Assembly: GCA_963669155.1 (NCBI GenBank) | Contig: OZ022583.1 | Coordinates: 11,969,116-12,033,115, forward strand | Source: Arbacia lixula | Taxonomy: Eukaryota; Echinodermata; Echinoidea; Arbacioida; Arbaciidae | Reading direction: 5' to 3' | DNA length: 64,000 nucleotides | In this document: piece by piece, positions 11,741-23,800 of the stretch | Layout of the letters: each line of letters begins with the position of its first letter | How positions within the stretch are numbered: position 1 is the first letter of the stretch | Notes under the pieces: generated by a model | What the model saw: only the letters and a program-made list of their open reading frames with translations | The model's database searches: none | Told to the model about the DNA's origin: nothing | Program-made: the position numbers and the translations under genes

Positions 11741-12440
11741 ATGAATGAAGGTAAGGGGAGGAAAGATAGAGTGAAGTGGTGGTCATTATAGAGGAAGAAA
11801 GAGAGTGTTCTAGAGAGGGAGAGAGAGAAAGAGGGAGAGAGAGAGAGAGAGAGGAGGGAAAGGGGGGTATGAAAGAGAGATGAAGAGGTAGGTAGAGAGT
11901 ATGTGTTAAGGACCTCTAGGGGAATTATGGTTGAAGAGGTAGGGGGGTAGGTAGAGAGTGTGTTTTGAAGGGAGGGAATTTATATGAGAGAGATGGGTAG
12001 GTAGGTGGGTAGGGGTATGGTTCTGTTAAGAAAGATGGGGTGGTAGGTAGAGAGTATGCGTTAAGAGAGCTCTAAGGGGGAGGGTTATACATGTATTAAA
12101 GAGGTAGGTAGAAAGTGTGTTTTAAAGGGAGGGGGTTATATAAGAGAGATGGAGAGGTACATGTCGGTAGAGGGTGTGTGCTAGAGAGAGAGGTGGGGAA
12201 TGGTTCTGTAAAGAGAGACATAGAGGTAGATAGAGAGTATGTGTTAAGAGAGCTCTATAGGGGAGGGTTAGAAGAGCTAGGTAGAAAGATAGCGAGATCA
12301 TGTGTAAAAGAGAGAATGGGCGGGGGGGGGGGGGGGGGGCAAAAAGAGAGATATACATATATGTCATACAGAGAGACCAAACATGAAGGTACAGGCTTGA
12401 AAGCCAGACCGAGAAGAGCAAGAGAGCGTCCGACAAACAG
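11741..12440. repeat. GA-rich degenerate minisatellite
   Basis: Repeated blocks of gagaggtaggtagagagt, gtgttaagagagctcta and gggagggttata recur every ~60-110 bp among gagaga runs, with a poly-G run at 12320-12339. The open frames on both strands (Arg/Gly-rich or Leu/Pro-rich) come from the repeat. Confidence 0.85.
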
Positions 12441-12834
12441 ACAGTGAATACACTTCATCAGTCCCCTGACAAACTTAACATCCCCTAAACCCCCGGACCT
12501 GAACCATCAACTATGTACCATGACAAGTGCAAGTGTGTTTTTTTCTTTTCCCCATACGTGTCTGTCTGTATGCGTGTATGCCTGCAAAATAGCAGTAGAT
12601 TGCCGTATTGCATGTCACACGAATGTTTATAGACACTTGGAAGCAAAGCTAACTACACATGTACAGTGTATATACAAAAAGAAAGACCAAATTGATAGTA
12701 CCTCAAAGCCATTTTATTGATTCCTCAATACATAATTTGAAAGTTTAGGATATATGTTTTTTAAAAATCTTCATATATTCCTATATTATATATATTTTAT
12801 TGCATTGTATATTTGTAGCACAAACAATGTAGCT

Positions 12835-13440
12835 TGAAGCTTTGATACAGAAAGCTTGAAGCTTTGATACAGATTGGCACAAACACCTTTTTTTTCTATT
12901 ATGGTTCACCTTGAAATGAATTCGAGTTCAAAACACAGTTTGTGAAAATTGTCCACTTTCAATTCATGTATCAAATTTTGAATTCAATCACCATGTTTAG
13001 TTCACCCAAGTTTTCAGTATGAGTAAACCTGCACACTTTGCATAACAAAACTTTGGTTTATGAGTTGAAAAAGATTGGCACAAGCTGTCTTTCCTGTATA
13101 AGCTTTACCATGAAATACTGGAGTTCAGTTTTTTGTTTGAATCAACCAGTACACTTTGAACATCGAACTTTGATTGATGTGTTGAAACATATTAGCAAAA
13201 GCAATCTTCCATTTATAAGCTTCACCGTGAAATGAACTTGATTACAGTTTACAGTTTGAGTAAACTTTACACTCTGATTATTGAACTTTGGTTTACGAGT
13301 TGACATAGATTGGCACAAGCAGTCTTCCGCGTATAAGCTTCACCATGAAATAAACTTGATTTGAGCTTACAGTTTGAATACACTTTACACTCTGAATATC
13401 GACCTTTGGTTTATGCGTTGAAATAGATCAATACAAACGT
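12835..13440. repeat. ~118-bp tandem repeat, about five degenerate copies
   Basis: The blocks attggcacaagc, tataagcttcaccatgaaat and actttggtttatgagttga recur in the same order at ~118-bp steps (for example caccttgaaat at 12908, taccatgaaat near 13104, caccgtgaaat near 13223 and caccatgaaat near 13340). Copies are 75-85% alike by eye. The function is unknown. Confidence 0.8.
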
Positions 13441-13719
13441 GCCATGCTATGCCAGTATTAGGTGATGTCTTATAAAAATGCACAAGCACCATTGACCTTT
13501 TATGTACATCAGAAATGAAGTTCCCAGCAAAAGGAGTGCGATTCCCACATTAGGGGTTCATTTCACACTCACACGCCCAACAACTGACCTTTACCTCACG
13601 CATTTATAGCTTGCCAGACACAAAAAAAAAATTGATGAACTACCCTACACCGATCTCTAAATCGATGCTACGTAGATGTACTTTTTAAGTCACGATCATA
13701 TAAAGTCTACGCCTATGTA

Positions 13720-14339
13720 CAGTTGAGGCTAAAGGATACACCCATGGAATTCAGTGAAAATTGTTCGCTTGCCAAACATTGACTATATCTTCAGAAATAT
13801 AAATACTACCATAACAAATTTGCTATCAAATTAAATAACGTATTAATCTCTTACAAGATTGGAATGTTGTTGGGATTAAATCATATTTAATGTACAATTT
13901 TCTTTGAAGAAAAAAAAAGGAATCTTCATGCCAAATGTATTATATTGTTTATTATATTTTCAAACATCATTTCATAGAAATGTATATATGTCAAATCTAT
14001 GATTTATATCACATTTTCTATCATGATATGTCACCACTGAACAAAAAAGTGTAATCTGAAATGTTTGTGTTTGTGTGGCACAAATATAAAATGTTTTTGT
14101 CAAGTTTTTATTTTTAATTTTTCTAAAATATGAAGATTTTAGTGGGGAAAAGGACACCTAAATATTTGTCATCTCCTGATGACAAAGCAATGTGATGGAG
14201 GGGCATGACATACTCATTTGTTTGATATCAAATTTGTCATGATAGCACAAATATTTTGTAAGATACAGTAAATTGTATGATGTTTGGCAAGTGTCAACTT
14301 TTCTTTGAATTTCCAGGGTGTATGTAAACTTCTGGCCTG
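13720..14339. mobile_element. Tc1-like non-autonomous element (empty version)
   Basis: The left end CAGTTGAGGCTAAAGGATAC follows TA (13718-13719). The right end reads ggtgtatgtaaacttctggcct then gta, lacking five bases of the terminal caactg. The termini match those of the larger copy at 41290-43477 and resemble the CAGTTGA...GTTTACATACAC ends of Tc1-like transposons. There is no transposase. The internal sequence is collinear with that copy except for the nested insert there. Confidence 0.8.
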
Positions 14340-14790
14340 TATATATGTACATTAAGATTTCATGTGCACATATAATTGAGATATGAGCCCTGTTAGTTGT
14401 CAGCTGCTCATTATGATAAGCTTTGGAAATATGTAAGATTATAAAGTATGCATTCATTTCTTCTCTTTTAACAATGAAATATAAATACATTTATTATGCA
14501 ATACAAGCAATAATTCACACACATAGTTGATTAGAGAGCATTTAGAGCACATCCAATTCACTCTTCTTTCTTGAATCTTCTCTCCTTATAAATTCATGCT
14601 TGAAATACATTTGTGATCTAGATTTACTTTCCATGATACAAACTAGCAATAAGATACAAAGTGATAAAAGGTCAACCTCCAATTCCCTTGTGGTCAAATA
14701 TCATGAAAACCCTGAAATATCCTTTTGCAACAATACAATAAACATTTCATTCACATTTATCTGCATCATCTGGACAGTGTTGCATAACAC

Positions 14791-14912
14791 TTACCATTGA
14801 TGGTAACTTTGCTACCTAATGGCAATTTCTATGGAAACCTTGACTTTCATTGGCTGTCAGGCGATATTACCATAGTAGTTACCATCAAGGGCAGAGTTAC
14901 CATTAATGGTAA
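14791..14912. repeat. hairpin-forming dispersed repeat (ttaccattgatggtaa ends)
   Basis: It starts ttaccattgatggtaac and ends gttaccattaatggtaag, with ctatggaaac and ccatagtagttac inside, so it can fold on itself. A related copy is at about 51335-51452, with fragments near 52860-52920. It lies just downstream of the XDH-like gene stop. Confidence 0.6.
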
Positions 14913-15505
14913 GCCTACACAATACACGCGAGTACTGGTGGTCTCGGCGAGCGTGCAATGGACAATATTATACGGTATGGATCCAAAATTGAATGGTTGA
15001 TGACGTCATTGTAACTGGACTGAATGATCGATATCAAATAACAAATCAAATGACGGGGATCTATCTAGGTGTCGTATAGTGTTGACTGACAAATACATCT
15101 CGGGATGAGAGTGATATTGAAACAGGAAGCATTCCATATTCATGATTAATTTTGAATCCACAGACTATAAAGGCAGCCATAAAAACTTGGGTTTAATAAA
15201 AATGCTGAAAATCTATGATTGAGTTTGAATCCACAGATTATGATAAAAAGGCACTGTAGACGGCATTATTTTGCCACCATTCTGAAGTCACAAGGGCGTC
15301 CGACTTTAAATGTGACGTCACCTTATTGCACAAATTCAACGACCGGGTCCTGTGATTCAGCCAGTCACACAGTTGGATGATTGATCAGATCATGTCTGCG
15401 GTTGCCATGAAGATGGAATCGATTTCAAAATGTGTTCGTTGGATACTGTCAGATAAAGCTTGGCTGGCAGCCATCGGCTCCCTGCTACTGTCACATGACA
15501 TCCCA

Positions 15506-17863
15506 TCATGCAGTAGTACCCACATCGCCACAGTTCATCCGGATATTCTCCACGGTGGCCGGCGCGTTGAACTTGAAGAGGCCCTCGGCTCCGTTGTCTG
15601 CCCTTGCACTCGCGAGGGCGTGCTTGATGGCGAAGAACGCAGTGGCTCCGAGGAAAAAAGGCGGCTCTCCAATGGCCTGGTTTTGATAGATAAACATTGA
15701 ATAAAAACATTAAAACTAAAATACACATATACAGGTGCTTTCCATGATGTCTTGACTTATTTCAATGAAAGTATTAGTACTTAGGTACAGCTCATATTCA
15801 GGCTTTATGACAAGTGAGCCTTTACATATTCAAGGAAAGGCCTACTTTGCACAGTGACTGTGTATGTTTACAAGGACTAATAAATTCAGGTCGCACAAGT
15901 TTCTTTGCACACACTCTAACAAACTGGAATCAAAATCAGGCATAAATTTCTCCAAAAGATTAGATACTTAAATTTGATTGCCAATATCGAGTTGAAATCC
16001 AGCCATGACTACACAGTATCTATGAAATTATAATCCATACAGCATGAATCTCAGTACTTATTATTGTGGGATTAATTCAACAATGTGTTCTGGTTTAACA
16101 TCATTTTATTTATGTAGACTTTCTCCAACTTCAATGAGGAGCTGACTAATGCTACTGCCCCTTCCTATTCTCCTATAATCTAACTTCCAGGCTGTTTGAC
16201 ATTTCTAAACCAAACAATTCAATAAAGGGGTCTGACTGTAGTAGACTAATCATTCTCTATTTTTTATCCAGCTCCCCTTTACACGAACAAAGTGAGAAAA
16301 GAGAAGAACGATGCAGTGACTAGTCTTAAAATATTAGACTCTATTCTTTAGTTTGGATCAGAAATGTCAAACAGCCTGGATGTCAGGCTACTTCCCCTAC
16401 CTTGGAGGAGTAGAGGTGGTCCTCCTTGGTGCGCATGTTGCGGAGCAGTGTGACGTTGAACTCCTTGGGGGCGTCCCGCATGGCGGGGATCTTGTAGGTG
16501 CTCGGCCCGTCGGATAGCATGGCGCCCTCGGGGGAGAAGCGCATCTTCTCCGAGGTGAAGTAGCCATAGCCCTGCAGGAAAGCACCTTCGATCTGGGCAG
16601 TGGGAACAGGGCATAAGGTGGTTTAACTCGTTGTCTGCCACATGCTACTTTTTTTGGTACCACCAGGCATAGATTTAGATCTCCTACATCAAGGATATAT
16701 CTCAAATGAACATACAAAATAAGTTTCAGATGCTGAGTTTATTTCTACATTGCTAGGGAATCATTTTTAATACCCCGTTTCAATAGTTTTGTAATCACAG
16801 TTCCAATAACGATACCACCTAACAATACTCTAATCCATCACAACTGTGCAAAGAAAATCTCAAAAATAGTTTGTGTGCGCATCACTTACTATCGTTTCCG
16901 CTGAGCGATAAATCACATAGGTACAATAATAACGTACAGGTATTGATATAGTTAAGACAGTTTTGGATTGAATTCTTTACAGTATAACACTGCAATTGCG
17001 AGGTAGCTTAAAGGACAATTGGATCTGGTTGCAAAATCTAAATGCAAGTCTTGAATTATGTGTGAGGCAGCTTCCCTTTTTATGATCTCATTATCTACAA
17101 TAAAGGCCAAAAAAATTGCCAGGACTTGTGGTAAGATACATTACTGGCAGTCATGACTGAATGCATGCAAAGTGTGTCATAATGCCACATCTCCAGTAAC
17201 ATTCCATGCTGATTAAAATGCCACTGTTTAGCATGTCCCTTCGTCTCCCCCCCCCCCCCCCCACCTCCCTCCCCTCTATGCGTACCTGCCCGATATCGAT
17301 GGCAGGGTTGATGCTCTGGCCGACGTCCATGACGATGTCAGTCCTGAGCACCTGGTGCTCTCCAGTCAGGCAGTCGACCTCCACCTCGGTCACGGCGGCA
17401 CCCATGGTGAAGTAGTGGTAGGGGTTACCGGTGCAGGTGGTCCAATCGAAAGTCACTCCTGGCTTCCTGCATAGAGCACCAAAGTGTGATGTCATACCAG
17501 CAAATTGTTAACCCATTCTTTACTGAGCCCTCGCTTTTGCAGGCTGGCTTTCTCCAATCAGATACTTCAGACTCCCGCATAATCTGCTGTCAGGACAATA
17601 GACTTCAAATTCGTTATACAGCGCAATTAGGCCACACCTCTTTTGGTTACTGCAGTTCCATGGCAAAAGTTGATATCCTAATTGGACTACAATTCATGAG
17701 GCAAAAAAATCTATGCCGATGTAGAAGGCATTCTATCCCAAAATGTATGTATATCAAAATAAGAATTAAAGCTGTCAAATGCAAATACGTTTGAGAAACA
17801 GTATACTTACCTGTAATACCCGGTTGTGGATAGGCTCACACGGTCCATGTAGGCATCTTGGAC
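15506..17863 (-). CDS. XDH: XDH-like exons 25-28: C-terminal molybdopterin domain and stop
   Basis: Exons 17811-17863 ([17 protein letters not shown]), 17286-17466 ([19 protein letters not shown]), 16401-16592 ([17 protein letters not shown]...PSTYKIP) and 15506-15676. The last holds [18 protein letters not shown] with the catalytic Glu1229 and ends [10 protein letters not shown] then TGA. The acceptor before the last exon is AAACCAG at 15677-15683. The C-terminal tail found after the NACVD-like block in mammals is missing. Confidence 0.95.
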
Positions 17864-20800
17864 CTGGTGAAATATCAAATGCCAAAAAATACAAAATAAA
17901 ATGGCATATAAATAAAGCACACATCTAACCATTAATATGGGGCAACAGAGATGCCAAACTGTGGCCAACAAAATTGTAGCTTGTGTGGTTGAGACGCTGC
18001 CCTGTAAACAGTAGTTTGCAGGTTCAAACCCTTTTGGTTCCAAGATTTTTGTCCAACTTGTTTTTCATTTAAAGGATGGAGCACGCTATCCTTACCACTA
18101 CTGGGTGTATGCCTGAAATTTGTTTTCAAAATTGAAATTACCCCAGACAGCCCTTTCATTTAAATCATAGTCATTGGCAACTTTGGTTTAGCACAGCCCA
18201 TGTCTACTCATCAGCATGGGAGAATTTCCTGACTAAAGGAAAAAAAAGAATTAAAACCATCCCCAATTTGTATGAATAAATGAAAACATTACCAAATCTT
18301 ATTGGGCATCCAATCGTCTGGCACTCAAATAGTGATCAGCTTTTCTATATTAAGCAATTTCCTAGTACCATATACTAACCAAAGCGCTTGATTTTTACCC
18401 TAGGGGCTTTAACCAAGCAGCCAAGTATGTAGTACTAGAAGCGAGTTGATAGTTGATCTAATTAGATCAGGAGTAATTCCTGCCAGGGACCCATTTACCA
18501 CACATGGGTTGTGAGGGACAAACATGAACAAAACACCTTATGCACGGGTGTACGCACTGAGCTGGGCTCGAACGCAAGATCTCTCTGCACAAGTCCAGAG
18601 CTCTCACCACTACACCACAGTGCCTTCCAAGGGTTAATCATAGGAAACAAGGATGTTTAAGTACATGGATATCCATCCCTTTCACCCTTTGAATAACTTA
18701 CTGTTCATGACTAGCAGCTGCTCTCAACAATATGATGCATACGCGATTGCGTCACATTCACCTGGATTTTATAATACGTCATACAGATTCCTATACATGC
18801 ATACATTTCAGCTTTCGCTGCTGAACTTTTAATTTTGTCACTGAGTGCTTGTTATGTTGTTAATAAGAACAAGGGAATATGAAATTTGATACTTTTTGTG
18901 ATGGAAATACTAGCTTGGGCACAGCTGGACACGTTTTTCATGTTACTTGTCTGAAAGGAAAATATCTTAATGTAACATTTCCAGCAATTTTTTTTATGGA
19001 ATATGATGCGAAAGAGTGTGGAATCACGACTTTTGTACTGCAACTTAATATCACGTTTAGAGCCTTTTTGCCATATTGTAACAATATTCCTCAATTTAAT
19101 CTTTATAGATGCACCATAGGTATTATATGTCACAACTACGCAAGCATTTGTGGTGGGGATATTTCCCCAAATCATTCTGCGCAGCAGATTTTGTTTATAC
19201 GTCAAATCCAGGCAAAAATCATCCAGAGAATCTGCAGTATTGAACATCGAGATCAAAGAGAAAATCTTTGTAAAGCATTCTTGTGCGACTAGAAGGAGAG
19301 TACAATGAATGTGCATTAATTAAACGGCTGATGGTACTCCATGTACTTAAACATCTGTAGCAGCACTAAATTGCATATTGTATGAGTATTTTGAATCGTA
19401 GATGGCGTCGTACGTTATCTATATATTGTTTATATATCACCATGGTTGCTGGAATCTACTTTCGCGCCCGGTTGTTCTAGGATCCTAATTTGCATAAAGG
19501 CGGGCAATTATCGTACGCTAATTGGACGCTGCTGAAGCCGGCGAATCCCGACTGCAGCCCGTTGAATCCTATTTAAGGAAAATGTTGATTGAAAATCTAG
19601 CTCTTCTCTTTCCATCTTCCGTTGACGACCGACACCTTCACGCGTACGGGTGCAATAGCCCTGCATGGAGAGCCACGCGTGAACCATAACCTGTACGACG
19701 ATTGATTTTACTTGTCAGTGCCTAGTGGGAAATAATTCCCAGTTCGACCGAATACAGTGCGTTCTGCTCCATTTTTGAGTTTCAATAAGAAACATAGTTT
19801 CTTTCCGGAGCACGTTTTGAACCACTTTCGACAGCTAGGCCCGGCATAGGCTAACAGACGTTCAACCGTTCTTCCCTGTCGGCATTCACGGAGCGGCACG
19901 ATTCACCGCTGCTCATTCATCATCGGCGATCGTCAACCACGAGTGGCACGACTTACCGCTGCTCGTTCATCGTCGTCATCGTCGACCGTCGCCATCCACG
20001 AGTGGCACGACTTACCGCTGCTCGTTCATCGACGTCATCGCCGACTGTCGTCATCCACCGAGTGGCACGACTTACCGCTGCTCGTCCATCGTCGTCATCC
20101 ACCGAGTGGCACGGTTCACCGAGTGGCACGACTTGCCGCTGCTCGTCCATCGTCGTCATAGTCGACCGTCGTCATCCACGACTCGAGTGACACGACTTGC
20201 CGCTGCTCGCTCATCATCGACATCATCAGCATCCACCGTGAGCATTTTTAATTACCCGATTTGTTTCGTGATTCCGTTTATTATATCATATATTATCTTC
20301 ATATGAGCATACATCCCGACGTGATCCGAACACGCTTCGTATTACTAAATTGGTGACCCCGCATTTCTTTGTGGATTGAAGGCCAGTTTAATTTAAAATG
20401 TAGTTTCTTGCTCCAGTTTATACAATTCTCTTGTTCTTGCGCTCAAAACGTAATACTTTCTAATTATCACGATTCTGCATTAGTCTTAATTCATTCTCCT
20501 TTGTTTTGGATTGATAATCTGTATTCTTTTGACATGATACTTGTCTTGTGTAAGTTTAGATAAGTTTCGTACTTACCCCGCTAATGTCTCGGTGATTTTT
20601 TGTAAGACACAATAGACAACTGTTTGTCTGTTTTTGCTTGAGTCTGATTTATCCGTTGAGTGACTGAGCCTACCTATTCCCGCGCCATTTGTGTTGCGAT
20701 ATTTTCGTGAGCTGTTAACCGCCCGCTTTGTGTGGCCTGGTGTTAACATCGATGTGCGAGACTGGGCGCGCACATGCGTACATTGTCAGCGCGCCAAGGT

Positions 20801-23800
20801 GCAGCGTCACGTTCATGCACCCCTTGGCACATTCGCCCACCCGGACGCACGATTTGCGCACATTCATATCGACCTCGTTGGTCCTTTGGGCCCCCCGTAG
20901 TTGCGCGACCCCGGTGCTTAGATTCCGATAAGCTCCGCGTAGCCAAAGATGAATTCGCTCATCTTTTGGAGCTTGGAATTGTCGAAGCCTCCGACAGCGC
21001 ACTCCGTTTGCCCGGGCAGATGGTAGCGCCAGTGAATTTGCATGTGCCCGATCCGGCAGATTACGCGCAGCGCCTTACCCGACACATGTCTGCCCTTGCG
21101 CCCACTGCAACGCGCCCGCAATCCAAACCCAGTTTTGTCCACCGGTCGCTCGACACAAGCAGCCACGTTTTCGTCCGCGACGACACCGTGCGCAAGCCTC
21201 TTCAGCCCCCGTACAAAGGCCCGTTCAAGGTTATGCGCCGCTCACACAAGTACTATGTGCTCAGTCAAAACGACAAGGCTGTCAGCGTCAGCATCGACCG
21301 TCTCAAGCCCGCTTTCCTTGATGACCCCTGCGAGGCACCTGCTAACGTTAAGCGCCCTGTTTCAGCAACGCACGCTGACGACACTCGGCGCGCTTCGTTA
21401 CGCCCTCCCGCCTCAGTCCCCCTATTCCCATCCCGCACTGTGGATGCCGCCCCTAAGCACAGCGCGTCAGTACCTGCGCGCGTCACACGTTCAGGACGGC
21501 ACGTCCACAGGCCCAAGCGCTTTATACAAGCCGTAGGATAGGGGTGGTTTACTATCTATCGTTCGCACACATTATGCGTGTTCAGGTGCACTCACTCACT
21601 TGTTAGCTCCTTATATCACGTATAAGCTCTTTTGTGTAACAATATAGTCTGACGTACGTATGTCATATCTGTTACAGACCGTTCGATACTTTCATATTTC
21701 ATATGTCATGTTTTATACTATAGTAACACAAATATAACTTGTCATTTTTATTTGTGACTACGCATGCTTTTTGACCTGAGTTTTTGTACTTCCATCATGT
21801 GCCAGTTCGTTTAGAAGCCTTCAGCATACTTGGGCACAGTATTATATTTAGATTTTTCGGATATGCTTTGACGTAGTTTGATATTTCCTGTCTTTAGCGT
21901 TTAATGGGCGCTAATCTTTCGATAGACTTTCCTAATCGTGTGGTAGTATCTTATTGTCTTAACTGTCGTTTCTTGCATTTGGTTTTAAGAAACTTTGTTG
22001 CGGTTCATACCTTCTTTTGTCATTTTATGCCTTATACATTGTTATCGCCCCTTGGATGCTTACGCAAGCTCGGGTCTACAGGGGGGTTCGTTGTAGCAGC
22101 ACTAAATTGCATATTGTATGAGTATTTTGAATCGTAGATGGCGTCGTACGTTATCTATATATTGTTTATATATCACCATGGTTGCTGGAATCTACTTTCG
22201 CGCCCGGTTGTTCTAGGATCCTAATTTGCATAAAGGCGGGCAATTATCGTACGCTAATTGGACGCTGCTGAAGCCGGCGAATCCCGACTGCAGCCCGTTG
22301 AATCCTATTTAAGGAAAATGTTGATTGAAAATCTAGCTCTTCTCTTTCCATCTTCCGTTGACGACCGACACCTTCACGCGTACGGGTGCAATAGCCCTGC
22401 ATGGAGAGCCACGCGTGAACCATAACCTGTACGACGATTGATTTTACTTGTCAGTGCCTAGTGGGAAATAATTCCCAGTTCGACCGAATACAGTGCGTTC
22501 TGCTCCATTTTTGAGTTTCAATAAGAAACATAGTTTCTTTCCGGAGCACGTTTTGAACCACTTTCGACAGCTAGGCCCGGCATAGGCTAACAGACGTTCA
22601 ACCGTTCTTCCCTGTCGGCATTCACGGAGCGGCACGATTCACCGCTGCTCATTCATCATCGGCGATCGTCAACCACGAGTGGCACGACTTACCGCTGCTC
22701 GTTCATCGTCGTCATCGTCGACCGTCGCCATCCACGAGTGGCACGACTTACCGCTGCTCGTTCATCGACGTCATCGCCGACTGTCGTCATCCACCGAGTG
22801 GCACGACTTACCGCTGCTCGTCCATCGTCGTCATCCACCGAGTGGCACGGTTCACCGAGTGGCACGACTTGCCGCTGCTCGTCCATCGTCGTCATAGTCG
22901 ACCGTCGTCATCCACGACTCGAGTGACACGACTTGCCGCTGCTCGCTCATCATCGACATCATCAGCATCCACCGTGAGCATTTTTAATTACCCGATTTGT
23001 TTCGTGATTCCGTTTATTATATCATATATTATCTTCATATGAGCATACATCCCGACGTGATCCGAACACGCTTCGTATTACTAAATTGGTGACCCCGCAT
23101 TTCTTTGTGGATTGAAGGCCAGTTTAATTTAAAATGTAGTTTCTTGCTCCAGTTTATACAATTCTCTTGTTCTTGCGCTCAAAACGTAATACTTTCTAAT
23201 TATCACGATTCTGCATTAGTCTTAATTCATTCTCCTTTGTTTTGGATTGATAATCTGTATTCTTTTGACATGATACTTGTCTTGTGTAAGTTTAGATAAG
23301 TTTCGTACTTACCCCGCTAATGTCTCGGTGATTTTTTGTAAGACACAATAGACAACTGTTTGTCTGTTTTTGCTTGAGTCTGATTTATCCGTTGAGTGAC
23401 TGAGCCTACCTATTCCCGCGCCATTTGTGTTGCGATATTTTCGTGAGCTGTTAACCGCCCGCTTTGTGTGGCCTGGTGTTAACATCGATGTGCGAGACTG
23501 GGCGCGCACATGCGTACATTGTCAGCGCGCCAAGGTGCAGCGTCACGTTCATGCACCCCTTGGCACATTCGCCCACCCGGACGCACGATTTGCGCACATT
23601 CATATCGACCTCGTTGGTCCTTTGGGCCCCCCGTAGTTGCGCGACCCCGGTGCTTAGATTCCGATAAGCTCCGCGTAGCCAAAGATGAATTCGCTCATCT
23701 TTTGGAGCTTGGAATTGTCGAAGCCTCCGACAGCGCACTCCGTTTGCCCGGGCAGATGGTAGCGCCAGTGAATTTGCATGTGCCCGATCCGGCAGATTAC

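Noticed and set aside
15377..15700. Plus-strand frames over the last XDH-like exon (84-107 codons)
   Set aside because: They are antisense shadows of the GC-rich exon, whose minus-strand frame matches the XDH family.
18550..18625. A genuine tRNA gene
   Set aside because: A and B boxes are present but the cloverleaf arms do not pair, and the sequence continues into a repeated SINE body with another copy at about 31 kb.
18852..19316. 154-codon minus-strand and 137-codon plus-strand frames
   Set aside because: AT-rich, overlapping on opposite strands, with no recognisable domain and no sign of splicing; treated as chance.
20774..21541. 255-codon frame as a cellular gene
   Set aside because: It is flanked by LTRs, duplicated with them, and contains retroelement integrase and RT pieces.
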